Assembly: GCA_025765615.1 (NCBI GenBank)
Contig: JAIVFJ010000663.1
Coordinates: 1 to 15,923, forward strand
DNA from: Zopfochytrium polystomum
Lineage: Eukaryota; Chytridiomycota; Chytridiomycetes; Chytridiales; Chytridiaceae
Length of the DNA: 15,923 bases
Direction: 5' to 3'
In this document: in pieces, positions 7,547 to 15,661 of the stretch
Layout: each line of letters opens with the position of its first letter
Numbering within the stretch: the stretch's first letter is position 1
Notes under the pieces: generated by a model
Database searches by the model: none
Told to the model about the DNA's origin: nothing
The model's input: only the letters and a program-made list of their open reading frames with translations
Program-made: the position numbers and the translations under genes

Positions 7547-8261
7547 ATGCACCCTGCACGCTTCGCCGCTCGCCGGGCAACGTCCGCATTGGCCCGCAGT
7601 GCCCACGACCAGCCGCAACTTCCTCGCCTCTCGCGCTTCACCTCAAGCCCAAGAGCCGCGCCCTCTCCAGCTTGACCCACCGCACGCCGGAGCCAGCCAC
7701 TCACCCTCCAGGCTCGCCCGCAACGACCCGTTCGCCCTCATGAACGACCTCTTCCCGGTTGCCCTTCGCGCCTCGGAAGCAGCCCTCCTTCAGCGACTTT
7801 TTCACGCCCCGCCCGCCTCGTCGTCGCTACGCGGGCCCTTACTCTGACGGACTCGCGCTCGACGTGTCAGAGACGGAGAAGGAGTACTTGGTCAAGGCCG
7901 ACTTCCTGGCGTCAGAAGTAGGAGGTGTCCGCTCTCGGTCAATGACGATTGTGCTGACTATCAGCGGGGAGCGGACGACCATCGACTGACGAGAACAACG
8001 AGCACGTAAGTTCCTTTTGTTTTGGGGTTTTCAGCCCACTCTAGTTTGCTGACATTCACCCACCTCTTTCGAAATCACTCTCACAAGCGCCACATTGTGG
8101 AGCGCGCGTACGGCCCGCTTCTCCCGCTTCCATCCAGCTGCCCAAAGACGCGAACCCGGACGAGATCACGCGCGACGATGGAGGACGGCGTCTTGAAGCT
8201 GACATCACCAAGAGGCCGGCACCTCCTCGACGAGGGCCGCAAGAAGATTCCCATTTCTTGA
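7547..8261 (+). CDS. Small heat-shock protein Hsp20 (alpha-crystallin), frame-disrupted, possibly mitochondrial
   Basis: ATP-independent holdase chaperone. ATG 7547 opens MHPARFAARRATSALARSAH, an Arg/Ala/Ser-rich segment without acidic residues that resembles a mitochondrial presequence. After a shift comes RNDPFALMNDLF (7721-7756), then in a third frame FSDFF and LALDVSETEKEYLVKADF (7852-7905), the start of the alpha-crystallin domain. LPGV-like, SVNDD and VLTISGERTT strings follow in alternating frames to 7984. A TGA (7987) appears to come from a small insertion before ENNEH. The intron is 8006-8087 (GTAAGT..CACAAG, branch TGCTGAC). Exon 2 gives HIVERAYGP, IQLPKDANPDEIT and TMEDGVLKL in three frames, and ends GRKKIPIS with TGA 8259, a typical Hsp20 C-terminal IxI/V-like extension. 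At least seven indels are needed within about 600 bases, more than in any neighbour. The family call is firm. Either the gene is dead or this stretch is poorly sequenced. Confidence 0.8.
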
Positions 8262-8405
8262 TTCTTGCTTCTGCTGATGCTGGCTTGCAATGTCTGTCTG
8301 CTTTTAAGTTGTTGGTGCACTCTTGTTAAATATCATCAATGAATATCGATACCGATAACCCCACAAGCCTGACTGATTCCAGCTAATGACAAATGCTTGG
8401 AAAGC

Positions 8406-8431
8406 GAGAGAGCGAGAGAGAGAGAGAGAGC
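8406..8431. repeat. (GA)n microsatellite
   Basis: A GA dinucleotide run with two interruptions, between the end of the Hsp20 gene and the start region of the PA28 gene. It could act as a purine-rich promoter element; nothing else in the sequence supports that. Confidence 0.9.
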
Positions 8432-8460
8432 TATGACTGACAGGGTCATCGCGCCTGCCC

Positions 8461-9805
8461 GTGGTACTAGTGGGCGTTGGGGGTAACTATGAGCAAGCGC
8501 GTGATGGTGTGATGAGTCAACTTAGCGTCACCGCCTTCAAGTTTGTTCGCCCCAACGCAACTAACAACAACATGCTTGGACTGTTTGCCATGTCATCACC
8601 AAAGCCAACAGGCGCCGCCATCGCGGCTGGCGATCTCCGACTCCAGCCAACACCGCTCGACACCGACCACCACCGCGTCGCTTCTACCCACCACCACCAC
8701 CACCACGGCAGCGCCAGCGCGACCGACCTGTCCCTCAAGAGACTGCAGCTGTCCAACGACCCCGGTTGAGCTGAAGAAGCTGTCTGCAGATGCGTTCATC
8801 CAGGCTGAAAAGGTAAAGGTCTTCCTCCCTGACCCGCACCACAACGTTCTCACAAGGTGTGCCCTCCCCAGGAAGCAAAAATCGTCGCTCAAGGTACCGT
8901 CATTCAAAACACCGCCTGCCGTTTCCTCCACTCACAAGTTCCTCCAACGTTTTCACCCCCCAGTCGTCATCCCGCAAAAGATCCACCTTCTCCGCTTCCT
9001 TCTCAAACCCTCGTCAGATCTCGCCCGCCACCACCTCCTCCTCGCCGAGGAAGGTCGCGACCCGACAGCGAAGACCACCCGACCCGACGCGAACCCCGTC
9101 TCCACCCCGCACAAGCGCCGAAAGACCTTTGCCGCCGACGACCTGGAACGGCTTGAGGCCGAGAGCGACACGGGCGCCGACGAGGCGCTGAATGCGACGC
9201 CCGTGCCGCACCCGCAGCACGTTAGCATCCTCGTCAACGACCAGGACGACGCTGGGGGCGGCGATAACGTCGACGCCGACAAGACGCCGTCGGCCCGTAA
9301 CAAGCGCCCGCGCTCCGCCTCGCCCTACCCTCAACGGCTCCGGGCGGCCCTCCCGCGCCCCTCGCCGACCGGATCCGCACGCTGCGCGCCGAGATCGACG
9401 CGCTCGTCGACGTGACGATCGTACTGCGGCAGTGGCTGCAATTTGCAGAGTTCCGTGAAAAGGGTCACAAGTGGAAGGTCCACGGCGTCGACACGTTGGA
9501 CGCCACCATCGCAAAGATTGAGAAGGAGTGCGTCAAGTTTGGAGAGTCCTTCCACAAGTATTACGTGTCGCGCGGGGACGTGGCGGGCAAGGCGGACGGG
9601 GCGCGGGAGGGGTGGCGGATTATGAGATGGCTTTGAGCGAGATCGATCACCTGCAGGCTTTGCATCTGAAATTGATGGTGCAGGACTGCCTCTACGCGTG
9701 TAAGAAGGTTTCATGGGCCTCATGCCGTTCACTGACCCACTCTACTTTGCCCACGTCGCAGATTGCGCGTTATCGACCGAACTCAAGGGTGTTTTTCATA
9801 CCTGA
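8461..9805 (+). CDS. Proteasome activator PA28/REG-like (PSME family), frame-disrupted
   Basis: PA28 rings cap the 20S proteasome and open its gate. The N-terminal helix is VELKKLSADAFIQAEK (8765-8815), preceded in another frame by LSLKRLQLSNDP. A donor-like GTAAAG (8816) and a CACAAG acceptor (about 8940) follow. A Ser/Pro-rich linker then carries HKRRKTFAADDLERLEAE (9110-9163), placed like the KKRR segment of the PA28-gamma linker. The C-terminal domain runs from about 9370: LRAEIDALVDVTIVLRQWLQ, then DTLDATIAKIEKECVKFGES, HKYYVSRGDVAGK, and after a lost G at about 9608 DYEMALSEIDHLQALHLKLM. The last intron is 9699-9772 (GTAAGA..CGCAG), and the final exon ends STELKGVFHT with TGA 9803. The usual activation loop (RIEDGNNFG in animals) is replaced by FAEFREKGHKWKVHG. 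The start codon is uncertain: ATG 8512 and ATG 8572 are candidates. Family call is good; it may be REG-gamma-like from the basic linker. Confidence 0.78.
8689..8707 (+). repeat. (CAC)n trinucleotide tract
   Basis: Six to seven CAC/ACC units near the 5' end of the PA28 gene. In the frame from 8461 they encode a run of six histidines, in another frame threonines. Since the frame here is uncertain, a polyhistidine segment in the protein is not established. Confidence 0.85.
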
Positions 9806-9858
9806 AATTTGGAACTGCCAGATATTCAACAATAGTGATTCTAGCCGGAGAGCACGTA

Positions 9859-9899
9859 ATAAACAAAAGGCTGGTCAAGTGGCGTGCAATATGAAGCAA
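9859..9899 (+). repeat. 41-base dispersed repeat, copy 1
   Basis: This 41-base segment (ATAAACAAAA..TGAAGCAA) matches the reverse complement of 13399-13439 at 36 of 41 positions without gaps. Flanking sequences are not alike. It lies in the 3' flank of the PA28 gene. Short inverted copies 3.5 kb apart suggest a dispersed element. In one frame both copies read KQKxGQVACNxKQ, which could hint at a common coding origin. Confidence 0.8.
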
Positions 9900-9997
9900 T
9901 CGTCGCGCGTTAACGCAGTCCGCCTTGATGTCTCCGATTGTACCAGACGTGCAGATTCAGAGCGGATAAACAAAAAACGATGCCTTAATGCAAAGTA

Positions 9998-10660
9998 GTG
10001 GTTAACAGCGTGATCTGCGCCGGCCGGCCCGGCCCCGCCGCCGTCGCCGCTCGTTTGACGGGGGTCGATGATGTTGGCCGAACGACGAGGTCTCGCGGCG
10101 CGGTGCGGGGGACCGAGTGGTCCGGTGACGAACGCGAACGGCGGGTAGGGCGGTTCTGCGACGCCCGGTGGATCGTAGGGTGTGGGGGTTTACCGGCCGC
10201 CTGTTGGTTCAGCGGGGCGGGACGCGTTCGCGATCCGGCTTACGAGGTTTGGGGGGTTCAGCCGCAGCGCCCATAATTGAAAGGTGCGGTCATCACACTC
10301 AATCCCGCAATCGACTTTGTTACGAAAGAGTTAACAAGACGAAATTGAAAGATCACAGCTGGCATCGAATCAACGTCGTCGTCCATGGCGTCTTGGCACG
10401 GCGTTCGATCTCCCGCGCTGCTTTGGCGGGAGCTCGAGTTGAGCGTTGCTCTTGAAGGCCGTCGAAGCCCGCAGCGGCATTTGCGAGTCACGTTGGGGCT
10501 TGCCGATGTCCTTATTTCCGGAAGCAGAGCTCTGCTTTTGCGGGGCGTCGAAGGCGGCGGCGGCAAAGTGGGGTCGTGGGGAGGAGGGGCCCCTCCTTAC
10601 CTCTTTGCGACATCTCCTTTAGCAAGCGCTTCCGTTCGGGCTGGTGGTGCGTCTTGAGAG
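9998..10660. other. GC-rich stretch without a recognised gene
   Basis: 9998-10276 is strongly GC-rich with long open frames on both strands, but no domain is recognised. On the minus strand proline-rich frames (for example YDPPGVAEPPYPPFAFV, about 10120-10175) and a basic frame (AKAAREIERRAKTPW, about 10390-10435) look protein-like, so minus-strand exons of an unknown gene are possible. No splice junctions could be linked with confidence. Confidence 0.35.
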
Positions 10661-10724
10661 CCTTATACTGTACCCATTTCTCGTGATGCTGGTTCAGCAA
10701 ACATCCGGGGGGGAAGTGTCGACA

Positions 10725-10970
10725 TAGCAGCAAGGAGGAAAGAAGCGGGGGAAAAACAAAGAAGCAAACTGAAAGGGAAACAAACGAACCAAATTGTATG
10801 AACGAAACCAATGAGCACAGGGACGATGCTGCAGGCGAAAGATAAATGGTTGGAGATGAAAGGCCAGAAAAAGGAAGTGAAAATAAAAAATAGAAAATAA
10901 AAAAAGGATAGTTGGGAAGGCGAAGCAGTGAGTGATAAAGACCAAAAAAAAGGGATTCGTATCCGAGGCT
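10725..10970 (+). repeat. Purine-rich, low-complexity tract
   Basis: About 250 bases of the plus strand are dominated by A and G (runs such as GAAAATAAAAAATAGAAAATAAAAAAAGG). The minus-strand open frame across it encodes only Phe/Leu/Ser-rich low-complexity sequence and is not credible as a gene. No other structure is seen. Confidence 0.75.
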
Positions 10971-10982
10971 ACTTAGCAAAAA

Positions 10983-11112
10983 GCGTGTAAGTGTTTTTTT
11001 TTTTTTTTGTTTGTTTTTCTTTGTGAGAGTCGAAAGTTTCATGGGCCTCATTCTTTACTTCCTACTTTGCCACCATCGCAAATTGCGCGTCATCGACAGA
11101 ACTCAACAGTGT
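10983..11112 (+). pseudogene. Degenerate second copy of the last PA28 intron and exon
   Basis: GTTTCATGGGCCTCAT (11036-11051) followed by TACTTTGCC..CATCGCAAATTGCGCGTCATCGACAGAACTCAA repeats 9708-9790 of the PA28 gene with scattered changes and a shorter middle. The copy also has the donor context GCGTGTAAG (10985-10993) as at 9695-9703, but with a T-rich insertion (about 10994-11020) between donor and body. The acceptor CGCAG of the gene is CGCAA here, so splicing is lost. No upstream PA28 exon is seen, so this is a partial duplication or retroposed fragment. Confidence 0.75.
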
Positions 11113-11249
11113 ATTCCCTTGAATCCTTCTCTTCGTGCTGACCATCGGTAATGCACCGACGATTTTCGTTCAATGCTGAGTATTCCAAGAAGGACTGTTT
11201 GGAAAGCGCTGACATGCGTTCTCAGGGCCAAAATTGTCTGTAATCTCAC

Positions 11250-12027
11250 CATAGGTGCTCTAGTCTCGTGTTCGCGAAACTCGTCGATTGCCAGTTCTGC
11301 ACGTGATATCATGAATCTTACATAGCCGGACCGCCTCCTAGCTTCGAATGGGGACTGACAGGCTGCAACAGCGAAGGCCCTAAGTTCACCCCATCCAAGT
11401 ACACTCTGCGTATCTCCATAAGCGGTGAAATTCCGTGCTTCAAGTTAACATCCTACATTCACCCGATGTCTCCAACGTGGTCCACACCTTCTGTACGGTG
11501 ATCCACGGGTGGAGGTTTCGAACATAGATGGTGTGAGCTGCATCGCTCCTTGTTTCCTTCATTGGTAGCCGGAAAAACTGCGGGTACCGGCCATATCAGG
11601 TGGGCGTCCGTTAATCAACGCAAGAGAAACCGCCTCAGCTCACCACCGTCCAAGATTCACTTTTGTCGCGTTGCAGGCCACCTTCTCCTCTACCGAAAGG
11701 ACGACCGTTCAACATCGCAACCGCTCGATCGGCGTCGGCGCGTTGAGAATAAGCGATCCCGGCGTACTTGACGGACGTTCTCGAAAACATCTCGATTTGG
11801 ACGCTGTGAGGGGAGGAAACGAAACGAGCTTGAGGAGAATGTAATATGCCAGCACGGGGATGCACGGCTCACACGGGGCCAGCGACTTGGGCGGCGACGA
11901 ACGTCGGGCAGGTGCGCCGCAGCCTTGATCTTCTTTGAAAGCACTCGGGGAAGCAAGATTGGTCCGGGAGGCCCTAGGAGAGTCGAGGAGGAGGAGGAGG
12001 TCGCGAGGTCGCGAAGGAGGACTCCAT
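11250..12027 (-). CDS. RNA-binding protein with two RRM-like domains, frame-disrupted
   Basis: Read on the minus strand. An exon at 11803-11694 follows an acceptor CCTCACAG and encodes VKYAGIAYSQRADADRAVAM then LNGRPF, matching the RNP1 strand, second helix and last strand of an RRM. It ends at donor G|GTAGAG. Downstream, about 11543-11480 encodes TIYVRNLHPWITVQKVW, an RNP2 strand plus first helix of a second RRM. About 11332-11268, in another frame, encodes SGYVRFMISRAELAIDEFRE, its RNP1 strand and second helix. The start may be ATG 12027, which begins MESSFATSRPPPPPRLS before a frame break; a donor GTGTGAG-like site lies near 11870. RRM proteins act in splicing, export or translation; no subfamily can be assigned. 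Several frame changes are needed between exons, and the 3' end may run to about 11100. Confidence 0.5.
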
Positions 12028-12179
12028 TGCTGACGTCGTGTTCGTATCTTGGTGTGAGAACAGATCTCAATGAGCGAGAAAGAAAGAGTGGTAGAGAGTC
12101 TGCACTTCGAACTCATCGACTATTTTCTTGATTCGTTACGCATTTCGTCTTTTCTATTGCTTTTTGCCTTTGCATGGAC

Positions 12180-12184
12180 TATAT
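12180..12184 (+). promoter_or_regulatory. TATA-like sequence
   Basis: TATATA lies at about 12180, followed after roughly 15 bases by an ATG (12198). It could serve the small unrecognised gene downstream, though the spacing to the ATG is very short. Confidence 0.2.
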
Positions 12185-12197
12185 ACTTCTTGCGCAT

Positions 12198-12592
12198 ATG
12201 GCGCTAACTCGCTTTGATGCCCTTCAAGGCTGTGCACATCCTCGGTCTCCGCCGGGTGGGAAACATCAGCCGAGGAACTTAAAGCACTGTTGAAGGCCGA
12301 AAGGATCTCCACCGATTTAATTCTACGCGGCGGGCGCCAAGCCGGACGCCGCGCCGCCGGAAGTAGTTCCCGTCCCCAACCACGGCCGCGGCTCCTCGTC
12401 GGGGAAGCCCTCCGCTCCCACAACACCCCCGCTCGACAAGCACATTCTCCCCACCGTCAAGCTCGCCCCGCACTTCCTGCCCCAAAGCCGAAAATAGGTA
12501 CGTGGGTGGGAGCCACTGGCAGGGCGGCTGTTGTAAAGGAAGGTTGGGGGAAGCCTCTTACTCACTCTTTTGTAGTGCTGGTAGTAATTTGA
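12198..12592 (+). CDS. Small unrecognised protein gene
   Basis: No family recognised. CTAAC (branch-like, 12203) and CTTCAAG (12223-12229) suggest an intron end, after which the frame reads AVHILGLRRVG. One base is then missing, followed by ETSAEELKALLKAERISTDL (12263-12319), a helical segment, and after another shift YAAGAKPDAAPPEVVPVPNH and a Pro/Ser-rich region ending LAPHFLPQSRK (about 12495). A TAG immediately precedes the donor GTACGT (12498). With the adjacent frame the exon can be spliced to CTTTTGTAG (about 12573) and end VLVVI-stop at 12592. A minus-strand frame (12154-12426) also stays open but is Arg-rich and less protein-like. The 21-base stretch 12285-12305 recurs in the kinase gene. 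Confidence 0.35.
12285..12305 (+). repeat. 21-base exact repeat, copy 1
   Basis: CACTGTTGAAGGCCGAAAGG plus the next A is identical to 15088-15108. The flanks differ. Here it is read as the helical segment LLKAER in the unrecognised gene; in the other copy it is read in a different frame. Confidence 0.85.
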
Positions 12593-13061
12593 GAAGGAGA
12601 ATTTTCCCTTCGTTGACCTCGGCCTTTTAGTACTCTAGGCTCAAGGCAAGACAGGCCAATGAACATGACCTAACAATCAACTTCAACCAAAAGCGTGGAG
12701 GAGGGACTCGGGTCGGTCGATAAGCGCCACTCAGACAATTCTCAACAGCGGCAACCTGCAAAAGCAAAAGACGATCGACAGTGTAAAATTCGTTTCGCAA
12801 ACAAAAGTGTTTGCACGGTAGTTCGAATCTTCAACACTTAAATCACTCGATTTGGGTCGCAGAGTATCGCGACGGATCGGTTTCCGCGATCGTGTCAACG
12901 GTCTGCGCTTCGCGCGGGGAAATTAGATGGAAGACGAAGTTGGGTGTCAAGGTGTTGGATCGAAGTCGACTAGTCAAATCAAATCTCAAACAATTTCAGT
13001 CGTCAGGAAAAGTTCTGGACCGCTCCTGACCGTACCAAGTCCCCGCTACCCTACCTGTAAT
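12593..13061. other. Intergenic stretch with a short direct repeat
   Basis: No gene recognised. A 72-codon plus-strand frame ends at TGA 13027 and contains the residues KVLDRS twice (encoded around 12949-12968 and 13008-13026, DNA copies diverged). This may be a small local duplication rather than a gene. A B-box-like AGTTCGAATC (12820-12829) has no matching A-box. Confidence 0.4.
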
Positions 13062-13138
13062 GGCGTTAGTCTGGTATCATAACGGCCGAGGTGACGCTGC
13101 GGTTGGGTCCTGGTTCAAATCCAGTTCCGGGCACAATC
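13062..13138 (+). repeat. tRNA-like remnant
   Basis: A B-box GGTTCAAATCC (13122-13132) sits in a partly paired T-arm (CTGG..CCAG), with an A-box-like TTAGTCTGGTATCATAACGG about 40 bases upstream (13066-13085). The 3' CCGGGC-ACA has no complementary acceptor strand at the expected 5' position and no clear anticodon arm forms. It reads as a degenerate tRNA or a tRNA-derived short element. Confidence 0.3.
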
Positions 13139-13897
13139 CTTTTACCGTCGAAATTCTTCCAATCTTTGGGTGGTTTTTCTGTTACGCCCTCAGAGATCTG
13201 ATGGCCATTGACATCACCGTACGTTGAATTTGACTGAAAAGCATTTCCGCACCGTCAATCATTTGTCTACTCTGACGCAATGTTGGCTGTGTATCTCTGG
13301 CACAAGCGGAGATGAACTTGAACGTGTTCATACGCTTGGACAACGATAACGCACGGCTTCTCGGCGAACGGCTTCTCGTGGCAAGCCAAACTGTGTTGTT
13401 GCTTCAGATTGCAGGCCACTTGACCATGTTTTTGTTTATAACATGTTGTCTGGAAAGGATCGCTCAATTTAGATGTGGATTGCACACGTGAGTTTGGTCA
13501 CTTTGCGAAATGGCTAGAAGCATTCCTCCCTTTCGACAACAATTGCCTCGGCTTCGGTCGCTCCTGGCTTGACTATTTTTTTTCTATTTTTTTCTACTAT
13601 CGTTTATCCGCACGGTTGCTTGCCATTCAAAGACTTGCCACGCCCGTGCTGTTCGAAACCGTTCGAAGCCGTTCAAAGTCGGCGCAGTGCTCTCCCGCGA
13701 AAAGTAATATTTAGCTAAAAATGAGAAAACATGCTATTTGTGGAAGGGCCGGTTGTCTCCCGAGTTCCGTGTTTTGGGTACTTCGCCCACAAGCAAAGTG
13801 TCCTGGATTCCGTCGGGGTATTGAGAATACCTAAAAGGGCTTCTCGGTGTGTAGTGTGTTGCTTGCTGCCTCGACAAAAATCACACGGAACTGAGGG
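13139..13897. other. Region without a recognised gene
   Basis: A minus-strand frame (13485-13267, 72 codons) contains Cys/His-bearing strings (GQVACNLKQQHSLACHEKPF) that faintly recall a C2H2 zinc-finger array, but spacing is not preserved. It includes the 41-base repeat. Near 13655-13680 the unit CCGTTCRAA occurs in near-tandem. Otherwise nothing is seen up to the A-tract before the kinase gene. Confidence 0.4.
13399..13439 (-). repeat. 41-base dispersed repeat, copy 2 (inverted)
   Basis: Reverse complement matches 9859-9899 at 36 of 41 positions. It lies inside the minus-strand frame with zinc-finger-like strings. The match ends abruptly on both sides. Confidence 0.8.
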
Positions 13898-13913
13898 AAA
13901 AAAAAAAAAAAAA
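13898..13913 (+). repeat. A16 tract directly before the kinase start codon
   Basis: An uninterrupted run of A residues abuts ATG 13914. A-rich leaders right before the start codon are known to favour initiation in fungi and are also typical of poxviral and some protist leaders. Here it may equally be a simple slippage-prone homopolymer or a retroposition scar. Confidence 0.8.
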
Positions 13914-15601
13914 ATGGCTCTGCCCTCTGCTAATGCGGCAGCCGCAACTTCATCACGCCGCCACAGTCGCCGTCGCCGTCCCCGCCGCTTCCCCGCTGCC
14001 GTCGCCGCCATTCACCTCCTTCTTCTACTTACAGCCCTCCCCGCGCTCATACGCCCACGAATTGCAAACACTCCGCCGTTTGCCCTGGCCGCCGGTCCCA
14101 GCAGCCAAGCATCAAAGGTGAAACCTGCAGGCCGTTCCATTCCCCATTCTCCCTCGTTCCCCTTCGCTTTGTCGACATCATACATCCCATTTCTTGCGCT
14201 GAGAGTGATATCACTCGACATCATAGACAGGGACGAGAGAGAACGTTGGTGGGGTGCCGGTGGAGGTAAGGCCCGCGCTCCATTTTAGTGTTTACTCTTG
14301 TTAAAAACAAAAGAGTGACACTTCTCTCTAATGACAAAGATTGGCGAGAAAGTGAGCAACCAGGGCGTGGATGCGATCGTTTACCACGCGAAACACGGAT
14401 CGAAAGATGTTATATACAAGGAGCCACTGCCTCACAAGAAGCTTTGGCCAAACGAAGTGGATGCAACGAGAGCAGGTCAGTAGAATGGTCGATTTTATTT
14501 ATGTTGGCAATCGTCGGGGATCAATGCGGCCCCTAATGTTCGTTCCCTTTTAAATTTCAAGCTGGCCAGCTCGTTGCGGCCGAAGGGAACAAAATGGTCC
14601 AAAATAAGGTCGGCACCACGGGGCTGAAAGACTGGCTCCAGACCCAGAAAAACAGCCCCGAGGCAAAGTCAAAGTACCTTTTGACAGACGAGAAACCCGA
14701 AGACCACCGTGGCAAGATCAAACTAAGCGACGCGATTTACGGCCAGGTCGCGCAACACCAGAAAGACGTTGGCTTCGTTCACCACGACACTAATTCTGGG
14801 AATATCCGCGTTCACGCGAGCCCCAGCGACCAGCCAGTTAAGTTTGCGGGTGTGAGGGGGGAAAGTCAATAAGCTCATCGTTTCCCTTTCTTCCCTGCAA
14901 CCACGACAGGGGACGGTCCCCAAAATGGAACTCATCGACTGGGGTCATGGTTCGTTTATGCAGTTCAAATTTTTTATTTTTATTTTTATTTTATTTTATT
15001 TATTTTTTGTCTTTTTCCCATCGGCTCCTCCCGCTCAACCCCTCCTTCCCACTCCCACCCCCCAGCCAAGAAAGTTTCCCCGCAACACACTGTTGAAGGC
15101 CGAAAGGACCGCGACCAGGCTAGCATCAAAATGGCGTGTTTCATCCAAGGTTTCCAGTTCCGCGCTGACCGCGGTGCGTTGTTCCGTCGCGCACCCGGCA
15201 AAGGCGGGTGCGGAGGGGGTGGCGGCGGCACTGCTGGTGCCAAGGCGGCTGTCGGGGGACGAGCAACCGCCAGCGCGAAAGACGGTGCGGCGACAGGTGG
15301 AGGCGGTGGAGCTCGAGGAGGCGCGGGTGGAAGCAAGACCGTCACTAGGAACGGAGTCGGGGCCGCGACGAGCAAGGCGGCAGCCAGCGAGCGCGGCGGC
15401 GCCGGTCGGGCCAACGCGGCCGCTAGCAAGATGGCCGTGAAGACCCAGGGCGGGAACGTCGGCGGAGGTGCAAAAGATGGAGGCAAGGCACCGCCGACCA
15501 GCAGGCGCAGTGCGAAGCAACAGCAGCCAGCCGCAAAGCCCGCTGTTGCTAAACCAAAGACTGCAAGTGGCGGTGGTGGTGGCGGCAGGAAGAGCAAATG
15601 A
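13914..15601 (+). CDS. Kinase-like protein with signal peptide and basic Gly/Ala/Lys-rich tail
   Basis: Five exons join with perfect phase: 13914-14117, 14340-14475, 14562-14851, 14910-14949, 15066-15601, giving 401 residues. Residues 1-50 hold an Arg-rich start and a hydrophobic stretch (AAVAAIHLLLLLTALPALI), a signal peptide or signal anchor. From 69 the protein shows a kinase-like fold: a beta-3 lysine in DVIYKE (K95), a possible helix-C glutamate (E107), the catalytic loop FVHHDTNSGNIRV (H187, D189, N194) and a DFG-like IDWG (D220). No clear Gly-rich loop is seen and the N-lobe is short, as in APH/RIO-like or other divergent kinases rather than classical ePKs. Residues from about 268 to 401 are low-complexity Gly/Ala with many Lys/Arg, resembling a histone H1-type tail. 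A secreted, lumenal or membrane-anchored kinase is the inference; the substrate is unknown. The alternative of an uncleaved, nuclear protein is suggested by the tail. The only clearly intact gene in the window. Confidence 0.75.
15088..15108 (+). repeat. 21-base exact repeat, copy 2
   Basis: Identical to 12285-12305. Here it lies at the start of the last kinase exon and is read as HTVEGRKD, a different frame from the first copy. Confidence 0.85.
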
Positions 15602-15661
15602 GGGGGTCGGAAAGGGAAACGGGATGTCACTTCTATTCTTCATTCATTAGAAAACTACAGG

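Noticed and set aside
10512..11051. 179-codon minus-strand open frame
   Set aside because: Translation of the purine-rich tract into Phe/Leu/Ser low-complexity sequence; no domain and no splice pattern.
13267..13485. C2H2 zinc-finger protein on the minus strand
   Set aside because: Strings such as ACNLKQQHSLACHEKPF recall finger linkers, but Cys/His spacing does not form a single complete finger.
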